Assembly: GCA_006226595.1 (NCBI GenBank)
Contig: SBGP01000010.1
Coordinates: 1-64,000, forward strand
Direction: 5' to 3'
Length of the DNA stretch: 64,000 nt
DNA from: Deltaproteobacteria bacterium
GTDB taxonomy: Bacteria > Myxococcota_A > UBA796 > GCA-2862545
Part shown: piece by piece, positions 40,645-49,438 of the stretch
Numbering within the stretch: the first letter of the stretch is position 1
How the letters are laid out: each line of letters opens with the position of its first letter
Translations under genes and position numbers: made by a program
Notes under the pieces: model-generated
Told to the model about the DNA's origin: nothing
Database searches by the model: none
Seen by the model: the letters and a program-made list of their open reading frames with translations, nothing else

Positions 40645-41625
40645 ATGCTCGATTCCGACGCCATCGAGAAGCTGTCGCTCACAGAGATTCTCACGCTCCA
40701 GAACGACCTCTCCCGCATGCTGCTGCGCCGCTTCGGCGCCCAGCGCGCGCTCGTGTTCACCGACGTCGTCGGCTCGACCAACTACTTTCAGGCCCACGGT
40801 GACGAGGCGGGTCGACGGCTGCTCCAGCGGCACAACGACGTCATCGCCGCCAAGGCCGAGAAATACGGCGGGCGCGTCATCGACACCGCCGGCGATGGCG
40901 CATTCTCAGCGTTTCCCGAGCCCGTCGCGGGTGCGAGCGCGCTGATCGAGCTGTTCGAGGCCATCGCTCGCGAGAACCTCGACTACCCGTTCCAGCACCA
41001 GCTCCTGGTCCGCGCGGGCCTGCACTTCGGTGACGTGCTCACCGACGGCGCCATCGTCACCGGTGATGCCGTGAACGTCTCGGCGCGCGTCGCCTCGGTG
41101 TCCACGCCCGGCGAGATCCGCGTGTCGCGAAGCGCCTTCGACCGCCTTCCCGCCGCGCTGCGCACGCGGTGCAGCAACTTCCGCACCGACTCGCTCAAGG
41201 GCGTGGCCGTCCCCATCGACACGATGGTCCTGCACTGGCGCAACCCGGCGCTGTTCTCGACCAGTGTGCTCGTCGCCGAGAGCGGCCAGAAGCACATGCT
41301 GCCGATGGACAAGGACCTCATCCGCTTCGGTCGCCTGGGCGTCTTCAATGGTGAGCCGGCCAACGACGTGGTGCTCTCGCACCCCGACCCCGAGGCCCTG
41401 CGCAAGGTCAGCCGCTGGCATTTCGAGCTTCGGCGACTTCCCGACGGATTCTTCCTCCGCCAGCTCTCCAAGGCGGGGGTGACGGTCAATGGAAAGGTCG
41501 TTGCCGCCGGCGAAGACGTCCCGTTGCCCCCGGGCAGCGTGGTGGTGGTCAGCGGTGTGCTCAAGCTCGAGTTCTCGCAGCCGCCGAGAGGCGAAGCGGC
41601 GCTGGCGGAGACCATCGGGCTGTAG
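40645..41625 (+). CDS. Class III adenylate/guanylate cyclase with FHA domain
   Basis: 326 residues. Cyclase domain (about 30-195): metal-binding Asp in LVFTDVVGSTNYF and in DTAGDGAFSAFPE, transition-state residues in NVSARVAS. Then an FHA domain (about 225-310): IRFGRLG, SRWHFELR and VNGKVV, which binds phosphothreonine. The gene ends 30 bases before a Ser/Thr kinase, suggesting that kinase activity recruits or controls the cyclase. Soluble. The cyclic nucleotide could act on the CNB protein encoded at 57717. Confidence 0.92.
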   Translation: MLDSDAIEKLSLTEILTLQNDLSRMLLRRFGAQRALVFTDVVGSTNYFQAHGDEAGRRLLQRHNDVIAAKAEKYGGRVIDTAGDGAFSAFPEPVAGASALIELFEAIARENLDYPFQHQLLVRAGLHFGDVLTDGAIVTGDAVNVSARVASVSTPGEIRVSRSAFDRLPAALRTRCSNFRTDSLKGVAVPIDTMVLHWRNPALFSTSVLVAESGQKHMLPMDKDLIRFGRLGVFNGEPANDVVLSHPDPEALRKVSRWHFELRRLPDGFFLRQLSKAGVTVNGKVVAAGEDVPLPPGSVVVVSGVLKLEFSQPPRGEAALAETIGL

Positions 41626-41642
41626 TCGCTCGATCGCCGTGC

Positions 41643-41648
41643 TAGCGT
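41643..41648 (+). promoter_or_regulatory. -10-like element TAGCGT, leaderless placement
   Basis: TAGCGT ends seven bases before ATG 41656; no Shine-Dalgarno sequence is visible. Confidence 0.3.
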
Positions 41649-41655
41649 CCTGCCC

Positions 41656-43092
41656 ATGCACCTGGCACCGGGCCGCAAGATCGACCGCTACATCATTGGC
41701 GCCCCCATTGGCGAGGGCGCGAGTGCAGTCGTGTATGCCGCGAAACACGAGGCGCTAGGCACCGAACACGCGATCAAGGTGCTCACGCAAGCCACCCCCC
41801 AGGTCACGCGGCGTCTGCTCGCCGAGGGCCGTGCTCAAGCTCATCTGCGCCACCCGAACATCGTCAACGTGACCGACGTCGTCGAGATCGACGGACAACC
41901 CGGCCTGGTGATGGAGCACGTCCGCGGCCCCACCCTGGCCGAGCTGATCGCGCGCGGGCGACTCGCTCCCGAGCGCGTCGATGCGCTGGTACGCCCCCTG
42001 CTCGAGGGCGTCGAGTACGCGCATGCGAAGGGCGTCCTCCACCGGGACCTCAAGCCGGGCAACGTCCTGCTGTCGCTGACGCCGGCGGGCCCGGTCCCGA
42101 AGATCCTCGACTTCGGGCTGGTGAAGTTCCTCTCCGCCGAGATGCCCGGGTCGATCTACCAGGAGACCCTCGGTGGCATGCCGCTCGGCACGCCCTACTA
42201 CATGGCGCCCGAGCAGTTCGATCCGAGCATCGAGATCACCGGCGCCACCGACGTGTGGTCGCTGGGCGTGCTGCTGTACGAGCTCGTCACCGGCCAACGC
42301 CCGTTCGCGGGCCAGGACATCCTCGCCCTTGCCGGCCAGATCCGGCGCGGTGAGTACATCCCGCTCCCCGAGCTCGCTCCCGGCGTCCCCGACCGCTGGG
42401 AACGCGCCATCCGCGGTGCGCTTCAGGTCGACACCTCCAAGCGCTGGCGCTCGCCTGGTGAGCTGCTCTCGGCGTGGCAGGGCGACATCGTCCGCCGCGC
42501 CACCCTGCCTCCGGAGCCCTCGGCCGAGACCGAGGACCCGTGGACGGCCGAGCTCAAGGCCCTGTACATGGGGCGCTCCACCGACCCGCCACCGCAGCCG
42601 CTCGATGCCTCCGCCGAGACCATCGACCCAAGCATCGAGTGGAAGCACGTGCTCGACACGAGCGAGGTCCCCAAGGACCTGCCGTCGACCACGCCGACGC
42701 CGCTCGCGCCGCGCTCGCAGCGGAACCCGGTGCCGTGGATCCTCGCCGCCGCCAGTGTGGTTCTGCTCGTCGCCGCGGGCCTGCTCGCCATGCGCGGGGA
42801 CACCCCGGCCCCGGTCGAGGCGCCCGAGCCGGCTCCAGCGGAGCGTCCGCCTCCGGCGAGCTCGGCGGTGCCCGCAGCCACGCTCACCGTGCAAGGGGTC
42901 GAGCCCGAGTTCGTGCGCCTGCGGGACGAGCGCGGCCTTTACCCGGCCAGCCAGCCCGTGCCGCCCGGCGTGTACGAGGTGCTGCTCCGCGACGACCACG
43001 GCGAGGAGCACGTCGCACTGCGCGACTACGCCCTGGTCAGCGGCCAGGCGTACACGCTGAAGTGCAAGGCCAAGACCTGGACCTGCCGCTAG
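41656..43092 (+). CDS. Transmembrane serine/threonine protein kinase
   Basis: 478 residues. Kinase domain about 10-275: GEGASAVV, Lys41 (AIKVL), LHRDLKPGN with Asp131, DFG 152-154 and PYYMAPE. A membrane helix (about 357-378) is followed by a Pro/Ala-rich linker and a small C-terminal domain ending in CKAKTWTCR, which may form a disulfide outside. Likely substrate or partner: the FHA-cyclase upstream. Same design as the kinase at 7888. Confidence 0.93.
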   Translation: MHLAPGRKIDRYIIGAPIGEGASAVVYAAKHEALGTEHAIKVLTQATPQVTRRLLAEGRAQAHLRHPNIVNVTDVVEIDGQPGLVMEHVRGPTLAELIARGRLAPERVDALVRPLLEGVEYAHAKGVLHRDLKPGNVLLSLTPAGPVPKILDFGLVKFLSAEMPGSIYQETLGGMPLGTPYYMAPEQFDPSIEITGATDVWSLGVLLYELVTGQRPFAGQDILALAGQIRRGEYIPLPELAPGVPDRWERAIRGALQVDTSKRWRSPGELLSAWQGDIVRRATLPPEPSAETEDPWTAELKALYMGRSTDPPPQPLDASAETIDPSIEWKHVLDTSEVPKDLPSTTPTPLAPRSQRNPVPWILAAASVVLLVAAGLLAMRGDTPAPVEAPEPAPAERPPPASSAVPAATLTVQGVEPEFVRLRDERGLYPASQPVPPGVYEVLLRDDHGEEHVALRDYALVSGQAYTLKCKAKTWTCR

Positions 43093-43102
43093 CCGCCTCC
43101 AC

Positions 43103-43145
43103 ACGCACGAAGGCCCCGCACATCGCGTGACGCGACGCCGGGGCC
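43103..43145 (-). terminator. Candidate terminator after the amidohydrolase chimera gene
   Basis: GGCCCCG (43112-43118) pairs with CGGGGCC (43139-43145); inside, TCGCG and CGCGA form a second stem. On the minus strand the tail is TTCGTGCGTGTGG, like those at 12190 and 49390. Confidence 0.5.
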
Positions 43146-43166
43146 CGCGGAGTCACCGCCCCTCGG

Positions 43167-46100
43167 CTAGGGGCAGTGCTCGCCGAACCCGTCCGGGCTG
43201 TCAGCGGTGCCGAGCGTCCACTCGACGGTCGGATCGAAGGCGTCGTCGCCGGTCGCATCGCCCGCGGTCACCGAGCAGTTGCGGATCAGCGTGTTGTTGG
43301 CAGTCGTGCCGCCCCAGCCACTGCTGCCCGGATCGTTGCCGATCTGGCCGATGACGTCCTGCGTCGCGCCATTGCACACGAGCTCGACCGCGTCGTTGCC
43401 GTTGAACGAGAGCGACCCGCTCTCCTGGTCACACACCGCCTGCAGCGCCGGGCTGTCGACGTTGCACAGCACGAAGACCTCGCCCGGAGCTAGCGTGGCG
43501 GAGTTCAGAGTGATGTTGCTCACCGGGTTGGTGTTGCCGTTGGCGTACACCTTGACCGAGCAGTTCGCGGTGTCGAGGTCGCCGGGGCCGCCGTTCGCGA
43601 TCTCGACCATCTTCTTGGTGCCACTGCCCTCGAGGTACTGGCTGAACAGCTGACCGGTGCCCGACCAACCCGCGCTCACCGAGACCGCGGAGGATGCGCT
43701 GCCGTTGAGCGTCGCGACCACCGTGTCGGTGCCCTCGGTGCTCGGCGCGGTCACGTCGAAGGACGCGGTGGTGTCGCCTGCGAGGACCACGACGCTGCCC
43801 TGCACGGTGACGAAGCCATCGCTCGCCAGGGTGACCGTCGACCCACCGGTCGGGGCCGGCAGATCGAGGCTGACGGTGAGGCTGCCGACGTCGTCGAGGC
43901 CGAGGTTGAGCGGGTTCGGATCGAGCGAGACCACCGAGCGGGCGCTGCTGTCGTCGTAGACGCGCACGGCGAGCACCTCCTGGCTACCCCAGAGGCTCGC
44001 GGTGATCTCGGCCGGGGTGTCACTGGCCGCGAGGGTCGTGATGTCCACCGTCTTCGTCTGCTCGCCGATGGCGAACACGAGGTCGCCCGGGCACGTCACC
44101 TCGGTGGCGCCGGTGCAGCTGAAGCTGACCGTCTCCGCCACCGCCGCCGGTCGAACGAGGGAGAGGTCCACGGACACCTGCGAGGACGCGGGCGCCGTCA
44201 CCGCGCTCTCGGACCAGCCCGAGATCTGTCCAGGCCCCGCCTCGACGTCCGCCGCCGACCGCGGCAGCAGCACACTCTTCGCGTGGCGCCACGCCAGCAC
44301 GCCGCCGATGGCGTTGAAGGCCTCGTTGAGCTCCGGGTAGGGATCGATGAGGTGCAGGTAGTCGTCGATGGCCAGCGAGTTGTCCACCTCGAACTCGAGG
44401 GTCGGGGCGGAGTCGCCGCCACCCTGGACCGGCGCCAGATCGAGCGCCGTGACCTGCACGTCCGTGACCTCGATGAGCACGCTTTCGAGGGCCGCCGCAC
44501 CCGCCCCGCCCGTCGCGACGTACGCCGCGGTCACCGACTCCTTCTCGGGCAGCGTGTTGCCCTGGGACTCGACGGTGTAGCCGACGACGCTGTTGAGCTG
44601 CCGCTGGCCGAAGAACTCGTCGACGGCGCCTTCGATGGTGATGCGATCACCCACCTCGGGAAGCGTCAGCGAGGGCATGTACGCCCAGACACCGGAGTAG
44701 TCCACGCCCGTGTACCCGGGCTGCCCGACATCGAGCTGCAGAAACGCGCCGCGGTCGACCTTGGTCGCGGTGACCACCATGTGCTCGAGCACGACCGGCG
44801 TACCGACTGCGAGCGTGCCGTCCTTCACGTCGTACACGACCTCCGGGCACGCACCGCTGGCCGCGCTGAAGTTCGGGCAGGCGTCGCAGGCATCGCCGAT
44901 CCCGTCGGTGTCGGCATCTTCCTGGTTCGGGTTGCTGTCCTCGGGGCAGTTGTCCTCGAACGTGGGCACGCCGTCGTCGTCCGTGTCGCCCCAGGAGCAG
45001 CTGCTCTCGCCAGTCGTGAGCGGGCAGGCGTCGCAGGCATCGCCGATGCCGTCGCCATCCGCGTCGCCCTGGGCGAAGCCGTCGACCGGACGCCCGGCGT
45101 CGAACACGGTCGGACACAGGTCCTCGGTGTCGATCACGCCGTCGCCATCGAAGTCATCGACGTTGGACTGCGGGAAGATCAGGCCGTCGCCGTCCTCGTC
45201 GTTGCGGTACGGCATGCAGCTCGGCTCTTCGGTGGTCTCGCCGCACTGGTACAGGCCATACGCTCCGCCGACCGCGGTCTGCAGGTCCGCCAGCGTGATG
45301 CCTGCGTCTTCCGAGAGGCACACGCTGTTCTCGGAGGTGCAGTCCGCGAGCGCCTCGCAGGTGCTCGCGTCGGTCCGCAGTCCAGCGAGCAGGTCCGTGT
45401 CCCCGTACAGCGCCTTGCTGCCGCGGAGCACGAGCTCGACGTCCGGAATGTTCGCCTTGGTCACCGCGTCGTACGAGGTGCGCGTCGTGCCATCGAAGAT
45501 CGCGATGTCCGCGACCTTGCCGACCTCGAGAGTGCCGAGCTGATCGGGCGCGCCGAGGGCCAGGGCGCCGTTGCGCGTCGCCATCAGCCACAGCTCGCGG
45601 TGGGTGAACGCGAAGCCCATGTGGAACTCGTTGAGGTAGTCCGCACACGTGAGCTCACGCAGCATCTGGGCCGAGCCAGAGGGGGTCCAGTCCGTGCCGA
45701 GCGCAATCGGCACGCCCATGGCGTCGTAGGTAGTGACCGGCGCGGTGAAGCCGTACAGCGACACGTTCGAGCGCGGCGACCACACGAGCTTCGACCCGGA
45801 GTTGCTGATCTCGGCGATGTCCTCGGGCTCGACACCGATGCCGTGGATGATCGACGTGTTCCGCGCGACGAGGTCAATACCGCCGTTCGCAGCCGACGAC
45901 AGGCAGCGGATCTCGTTGTTCGCCTCGGCATCGATGCCCTCGGCGATGTGCGGCAGGTACACGCGGAAGTTCAGCGCCGTCGCCGTGTCGAGGTCGTACG
46001 AGCCGCAGCCAGTCGCGGCGAGCGTGCCGTCCTGATCCCCGAGCGGGAAGGTCTCGTAGTTCGCCTCGAAGGAGCCGAGACCCTCGTTGAAGGCGGCATT

Positions 46101-46814
46101 GTCGAGGTTGCGGAGCAGGCCGCCCGCATCGACGCTGGAGATCGAGCCCGCAATCGACGTCGCACCGCCCATGAGCATACGCAGCTCGCCCCACAGCACC
46201 GCCTCGCGCGTATTCGACGACGAGGCCGACAGCGAGGTGTGCCCCCGGGTGCCGCGACGCCAGTCGTGGCGGTGGTCGTAGCGCTCGTCGCCCCAATCGT
46301 CGGGCGCGAGCTTGGCGTAGCGGATGTGGTCGTGCGAGTTGAGCAGGGACGGCGAGATCGCGCCATCCGGGCAGCTCACCGTGACCGTCGTGCTCGGCTC
46401 GGTACAGTCACAGCCCACGCACTCGATGGTGCCGTTGTCGCCGAGCTCGACGAGCACCTCGCCGTCTTCCCAGATCTTGTCGATGCCGAGCACGCGGCCC
46501 TGCAGCAGCAGGTGCGTGGCGGTCGACGCATCGCCGCTGACCGTGCACAGCTCTCCGGTCGTCGGCGCCGGCAGCGTGTTCGAGCAGGTCTCGGTGACCA
46601 CGTCCGCGTAGGGGTCGCCCACGGTGAGGTCGGGCAGACCGGTGTCCCCCGTCTCGCCGGTCTCGCCGGTCTCGCCGGTCTCGCCGGTGTCCGAGATCCC
46701 CGTATCCGAGGTGCTGGTGTCGGTGAGGCCGGTGTCGACCCCCGTTTCCTCCCCGTTGTTGCGCCCATTGCAGGCGACGAGGAGTACAAGTGGAACGAGG
46801 GCAGTCAGGCGCAT
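43167..46814 (-). CDS. Lipoprotein: amidohydrolase + type 3 repeats + lamin-tail-like domain
   Basis: 1215 residues from ATG 46814 (GGAGG upstream, MRLTALVPLVLLVAC lipobox). After a DTG/TGE-rich spacer (about 20-62) comes an amidohydrolase domain (about 100-480): metal motif NSHDH, IIHGIG, LGTDWTP and GKVADIAIFDG. Then thrombospondin type 3/calcium repeats (DEDGDGL, DFDGDGVIDTEDLCP, DADGDGIGDACDACP). Further beta-rich domains follow, with an LTD (lamin-tail-like) domain near the C-terminus (FSQYLEGSGTKKMVEIANGG, NTLIRNC). Amidohydrolases are usually cytoplasmic; a surface-displayed version is unusual. Substrate unknown. Confidence 0.85.
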   Translation of the reverse strand: MRLTALVPLVLLVACNGRNNGEETGVDTGLTDTSTSDTGISDTGETGETGETGETGDTGLPDLTVGDPYADVVTETCSNTLPAPTTGELCTVSGDASTATHLLLQGRVLGIDKIWEDGEVLVELGDNGTIECVGCDCTEPSTTVTVSCPDGAISPSLLNSHDHIRYAKLAPDDWGDERYDHRHDWRRGTRGHTSLSASSSNTREAVLWGELRMLMGGATSIAGSISSVDAGGLLRNLDNAAFNEGLGSFEANYETFPLGDQDGTLAATGCGSYDLDTATALNFRVYLPHIAEGIDAEANNEIRCLSSAANGGIDLVARNTSIIHGIGVEPEDIAEISNSGSKLVWSPRSNVSLYGFTAPVTTYDAMGVPIALGTDWTPSGSAQMLRELTCADYLNEFHMGFAFTHRELWLMATRNGALALGAPDQLGTLEVGKVADIAIFDGTTRTSYDAVTKANIPDVELVLRGSKALYGDTDLLAGLRTDASTCEALADCTSENSVCLSEDAGITLADLQTAVGGAYGLYQCGETTEEPSCMPYRNDEDGDGLIFPQSNVDDFDGDGVIDTEDLCPTVFDAGRPVDGFAQGDADGDGIGDACDACPLTTGESSCSWGDTDDDGVPTFEDNCPEDSNPNQEDADTDGIGDACDACPNFSAASGACPEVVYDVKDGTLAVGTPVVLEHMVVTATKVDRGAFLQLDVGQPGYTGVDYSGVWAYMPSLTLPEVGDRITIEGAVDEFFGQRQLNSVVGYTVESQGNTLPEKESVTAAYVATGGAGAAALESVLIEVTDVQVTALDLAPVQGGGDSAPTLEFEVDNSLAIDDYLHLIDPYPELNEAFNAIGGVLAWRHAKSVLLPRSAADVEAGPGQISGWSESAVTAPASSQVSVDLSLVRPAAVAETVSFSCTGATEVTCPGDLVFAIGEQTKTVDITTLAASDTPAEITASLWGSQEVLAVRVYDDSSARSVVSLDPNPLNLGLDDVGSLTVSLDLPAPTGGSTVTLASDGFVTVQGSVVVLAGDTTASFDVTAPSTEGTDTVVATLNGSASSAVSVSAGWSGTGQLFSQYLEGSGTKKMVEIANGGPGDLDTANCSVKVYANGNTNPVSNITLNSATLAPGEVFVLCNVDSPALQAVCDQESGSLSFNGNDAVELVCNGATQDVIGQIGNDPGSSGWGGTTANNTLIRNCSVTAGDATGDDAFDPTVEWTLGTADSPDGFGEHCP
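46651..46686 (-). repeat. Four perfect tandem 9-bp repeats
   Basis: GTCTCGCCG occurs four times in a row and encodes the GET units after the signal peptide of the amidohydrolase lipoprotein. The frame is kept at any copy number, so length variation would change only the spacer. Confidence 0.85.
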
Positions 46815-46834
46815 TCGGCGTCCTCCGGTCGGAC

Positions 46835-46840
46835 AGCCTA
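46835..46840 (-). promoter_or_regulatory. -10-like element TAGGCT
   Basis: Minus-strand TAGGCT, 20 bases ahead of ATG 46814, with GGAGG in between. Confidence 0.4.
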
Positions 46841-46925
46841 GTCCACGTCGACGGCGATCGCGAGCGCACTCAGCGCGGTCCCGCCCGGAACGCGACGACC
46901 GTCGCGAAAACTCCACGCGAGCGAG

Positions 46926-47270
46926 CTAGCTCGGAAACTCGCTCACCGGCAACGGCACCTTCGCGGGCCCCACCGAGAACACGAGCTTGTCGCCCTCGGC
47001 ATCGATACCACCGACCGCGAACCACAGGAACTGCTTGGCCTCGACGCCCTCGAGCTTGCGCACCTTGCCCTCGCCGAGAACGCCGGAGATCGCGGGCCCG
47101 AAGCGCACCTTGTAGCCACCGTGGGTGCGCACGACCTGACGTGGCAAGCGCACGGCAAAGCTACCGTCGTCGCCGATGTCGGCCTCGGTGATCCCGGACG
47201 GAAGCAGGCCCTCGGGCAGCCCATGCTCGCGAAGCACCCGGCGGGTGCGCTGATCGGGGGTCTCGCTCAT
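46926..47270 (-). CDS. DUF538-like protein
   Basis: 114 residues from ATG 47270 (GGAGG upstream). The order of motifs matches DUF538: HGLPEGLLPSGITEADIGDD, GSFAVRLPR, GYKVRFGPAISG, GVEAKQFLWFAVGGI, then KLVFSVGPAKVPLPVSEF. In plant DUF538 proteins the matching parts are LP-GLLP, DDG-FEV, VYYD--ITG, I-GVQVK-FFLWF-V and I-FQVG---K-LPV--F. DUF538 is described almost only from plants and has no settled function. No signal peptide. Divergent from the GH31 gene. The call rests on motif order that I recall, without a search. Confidence 0.7.
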   Translation of the reverse strand: MSETPDQRTRRVLREHGLPEGLLPSGITEADIGDDGSFAVRLPRQVVRTHGGYKVRFGPAISGVLGEGKVRKLEGVEAKQFLWFAVGGIDAEGDKLVFSVGPAKVPLPVSEFPS

Positions 47271-47314
47271 CGGTCCTCCGGGTCGCGAGAATGCCACAAC
47301 GGGCATGCGCGCGG

Positions 47315-47320
47315 TAGGTT
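47315..47320 (+). promoter_or_regulatory. -10-like element TAGGTT
   Basis: TAGGTT lies 19 bases ahead of GTG 47339, with GGAGG in between. Confidence 0.35.
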
Positions 47321-47338
47321 GTCCGGAACGGAGGTCCC

Positions 47339-49375
47339 GTGCGCTCCCTGCTCATCCTGCTCGCCCTCACCGCATGCTCCCGACGAGAGGGACGCTTCGA
47401 CCTCGACGACGGCACCGAGCTCAGCGTGGTCGACGGTCAGATCGAGCTCGCCGTCGACGGCGCCGTGGGCTTCGCGCTGGCGGGCGCGCCAGAGGTCCGC
47501 CGCTTCGAGGAGACGTGGAGCGGCCCGTTCGCGATCTACGAGTTCGAGCGAGACGACGAGCAACGCGAGACCCTGGTGCTCGACCGCGTGCGCCGCGACG
47601 GGGATGCCGTGGTCGTCGACTACACCGCCGAGGCAGGCACAGCGACGCTCACGGTGGCCCCGTCCTCGGCGGGCACCGCGTTCACGCTGACCTACGACGG
47701 CGAAGCCGACAGCCTCGCCGTGCCGGTACGCTGCGACGACGATGGCAGCTTCCACGGCTTCGGCGAGCAATACGCGGCGACCAACCTCGAGGGACACGCC
47801 TTCGACCTCATCGTCGAGGAGCAGGGGATCGGCCGTGACCCCGACGGCTTCGCTCCCCTCGCCGGCAACGCCTACAGCACGTACTTCCCCATGCCCTGGT
47901 GGCTCGACGCCCGCGGTCACGGCGTGCTCTTCGACACGGCCCACCGGGTGACCGCCGACGTGTGCGCCACCGACGAGGCGGTGGCGTGGATCGAGGTGGT
48001 CAGCGGAGAGCCCGTCACGTGGACGGTGTTCCACGGTCCGGATCCGCTCGACGTCATCGCCCAACTCGGCGAGGTCGTCGGTCGACCGGCGCCGGTACCC
48101 GACTGGGCCTGGGGCACGTGGATCTGCACGCAGGGCGGCGAACAGGCGGTGCGCGACCAGGCGGCGTTCCTCGCGAGCGAGAACATCCCGGTGACCGCGC
48201 TGTGGGTCCAGGACTGGACCGGCACCACCGCCAACATCGACGGCGGCTATGGCGTGAACTACCGCTGGGAGGCGGACACCGAGGTGCTGTACCCGGACCT
48301 GCGCGGTCTCGTCGACGAGCTGCACAACCAGGACCTGCGCGTGCTCGCCTACGTGAACTCGTTCATCGACAGTGACCTGCCCAACCACTTCGACGAGATG
48401 GAAGCGGCGGGCATGCTCCCGCTCAACCCCGAGGGCGAGACCTACACCTTCCTCGGGCCGCGCAACGACGTGACCGTCGCCGACTTCACCAACCCGGACA
48501 CCCGCGACTACGCGCGAGCGGCGCTCGTCGACGCCATCGAGACCTGGGACCTCGACGGGTGGATGGCGGACTTCGGCGAGTGGCTGCCCATCGACGCGAC
48601 CGTGCATGACGGCTCCGACGGCATGGTGGCCCACAACCTGTACCCGGTGGACTGGCACACGGTGGTTCGCGAGGCCATCGACGAGGCCCGGCCCGACGGC
48701 GACTTCGTCACCTACGCGCGCTCCGGCTTCACCGGCGTCCAGGGCGTCGCCCAGGTGCACTGGGTCGGCGACCAGGAGGCGGACGACCACCTCACCGATG
48801 GGCTGCCGACCGTGGTCCCCGCGATGCTCACGCTGTCGATGGCCGGACAGCCGCACGTGACCCACGACATCGCCGGCTTCTCGGGTGGACCGAGCACCAA
48901 GGAGCTGTATCTTCGGTGGACCGAGCTCGGCGCGTTCTCACCGTTCATGCGCACCCACGACGGCAACGCCCGAGACGCGAACTGGCGCTTCGACAGCGAT
49001 GCCGAGACCACCGCGCACTTCCGGCGGTTCTCGGCCATCCACGACCTGCTCGCGCCCGAGCTGAAGGCGCTCGCCGACGACGCGCAGACGACCTCGGCGC
49101 CCATCGTGCGGCACCTGATGCTCGCCTACCCCGACGATGCCGAGACCTGGAACCTCGACGACCAGTACTTGCTCGGCGAGGACCTGCTCGTGGCGCCCAT
49201 CCTCCAGACCGGGCTCACCGAGCGAGACGTGTACCTGCCCGAGGGAACGTGGTTCGACGTCTGGACCGGCGAGCAACTCGCAGGCCCCGGCTGGGTCACG
49301 CGTAGCGCGCCGATTGGGAGCCCGCCGGTGTTCAGCCGCGGCGAAGACCGCAGCGACCTGCGCGCGGTGCCCTAG
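47339..49375 (+). CDS. GH31 glycosidase, sulfoquinovosidase-like subgroup, lipoprotein
   Basis: 678 residues from GTG 47339. Lipobox LALTAC. The catalytic nucleophile Asp lies in GWMADFGEWLP, as in E. coli YihQ (ADFGEYLP). Other family marks are FGEQYAATNLEGHAF, WVQDWTG, HDIAGF, MRTHDGN and YLLGEDLLVAPI. Of the YihQ residues that hold sulfoquinovose (QQRWY), the two Gln seem kept (CTQGG, VQDW) while Arg, Trp and Tyr appear as Tyr, Asn and Phe. So it is probably a related alpha-glycosidase with another substrate, acting outside the cytoplasm. Convergent with the lipoprotein genes. Confidence 0.9.
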   Translation: MRSLLILLALTACSRREGRFDLDDGTELSVVDGQIELAVDGAVGFALAGAPEVRRFEETWSGPFAIYEFERDDEQRETLVLDRVRRDGDAVVVDYTAEAGTATLTVAPSSAGTAFTLTYDGEADSLAVPVRCDDDGSFHGFGEQYAATNLEGHAFDLIVEEQGIGRDPDGFAPLAGNAYSTYFPMPWWLDARGHGVLFDTAHRVTADVCATDEAVAWIEVVSGEPVTWTVFHGPDPLDVIAQLGEVVGRPAPVPDWAWGTWICTQGGEQAVRDQAAFLASENIPVTALWVQDWTGTTANIDGGYGVNYRWEADTEVLYPDLRGLVDELHNQDLRVLAYVNSFIDSDLPNHFDEMEAAGMLPLNPEGETYTFLGPRNDVTVADFTNPDTRDYARAALVDAIETWDLDGWMADFGEWLPIDATVHDGSDGMVAHNLYPVDWHTVVREAIDEARPDGDFVTYARSGFTGVQGVAQVHWVGDQEADDHLTDGLPTVVPAMLTLSMAGQPHVTHDIAGFSGGPSTKELYLRWTELGAFSPFMRTHDGNARDANWRFDSDAETTAHFRRFSAIHDLLAPELKALADDAQTTSAPIVRHLMLAYPDDAETWNLDDQYLLGEDLLVAPILQTGLTERDVYLPEGTWFDVWTGEQLAGPGWVTRSAPIGSPPVFSRGEDRSDLRAVP

Positions 49376-49382
49376 CCCCAAA

Positions 49383-49415
49383 ACACGAACGCCCCCCAGC
49401 CGAGGCTGGAGGGCG
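49383..49415 (-). terminator. Candidate terminator after the 370-residue lipoprotein gene
   Basis: CGCCC (49390-49394) pairs with GGGCG (49411-49415), then a C-A mismatch and an inner CCAGCC/GGCTGG stem. The minus-strand tail is TTCGTGTTTTGGGG. Same architecture as at 12190. Confidence 0.55.
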
Positions 49416-49438
49416 CACTGCCGTACACGACCGGACGA

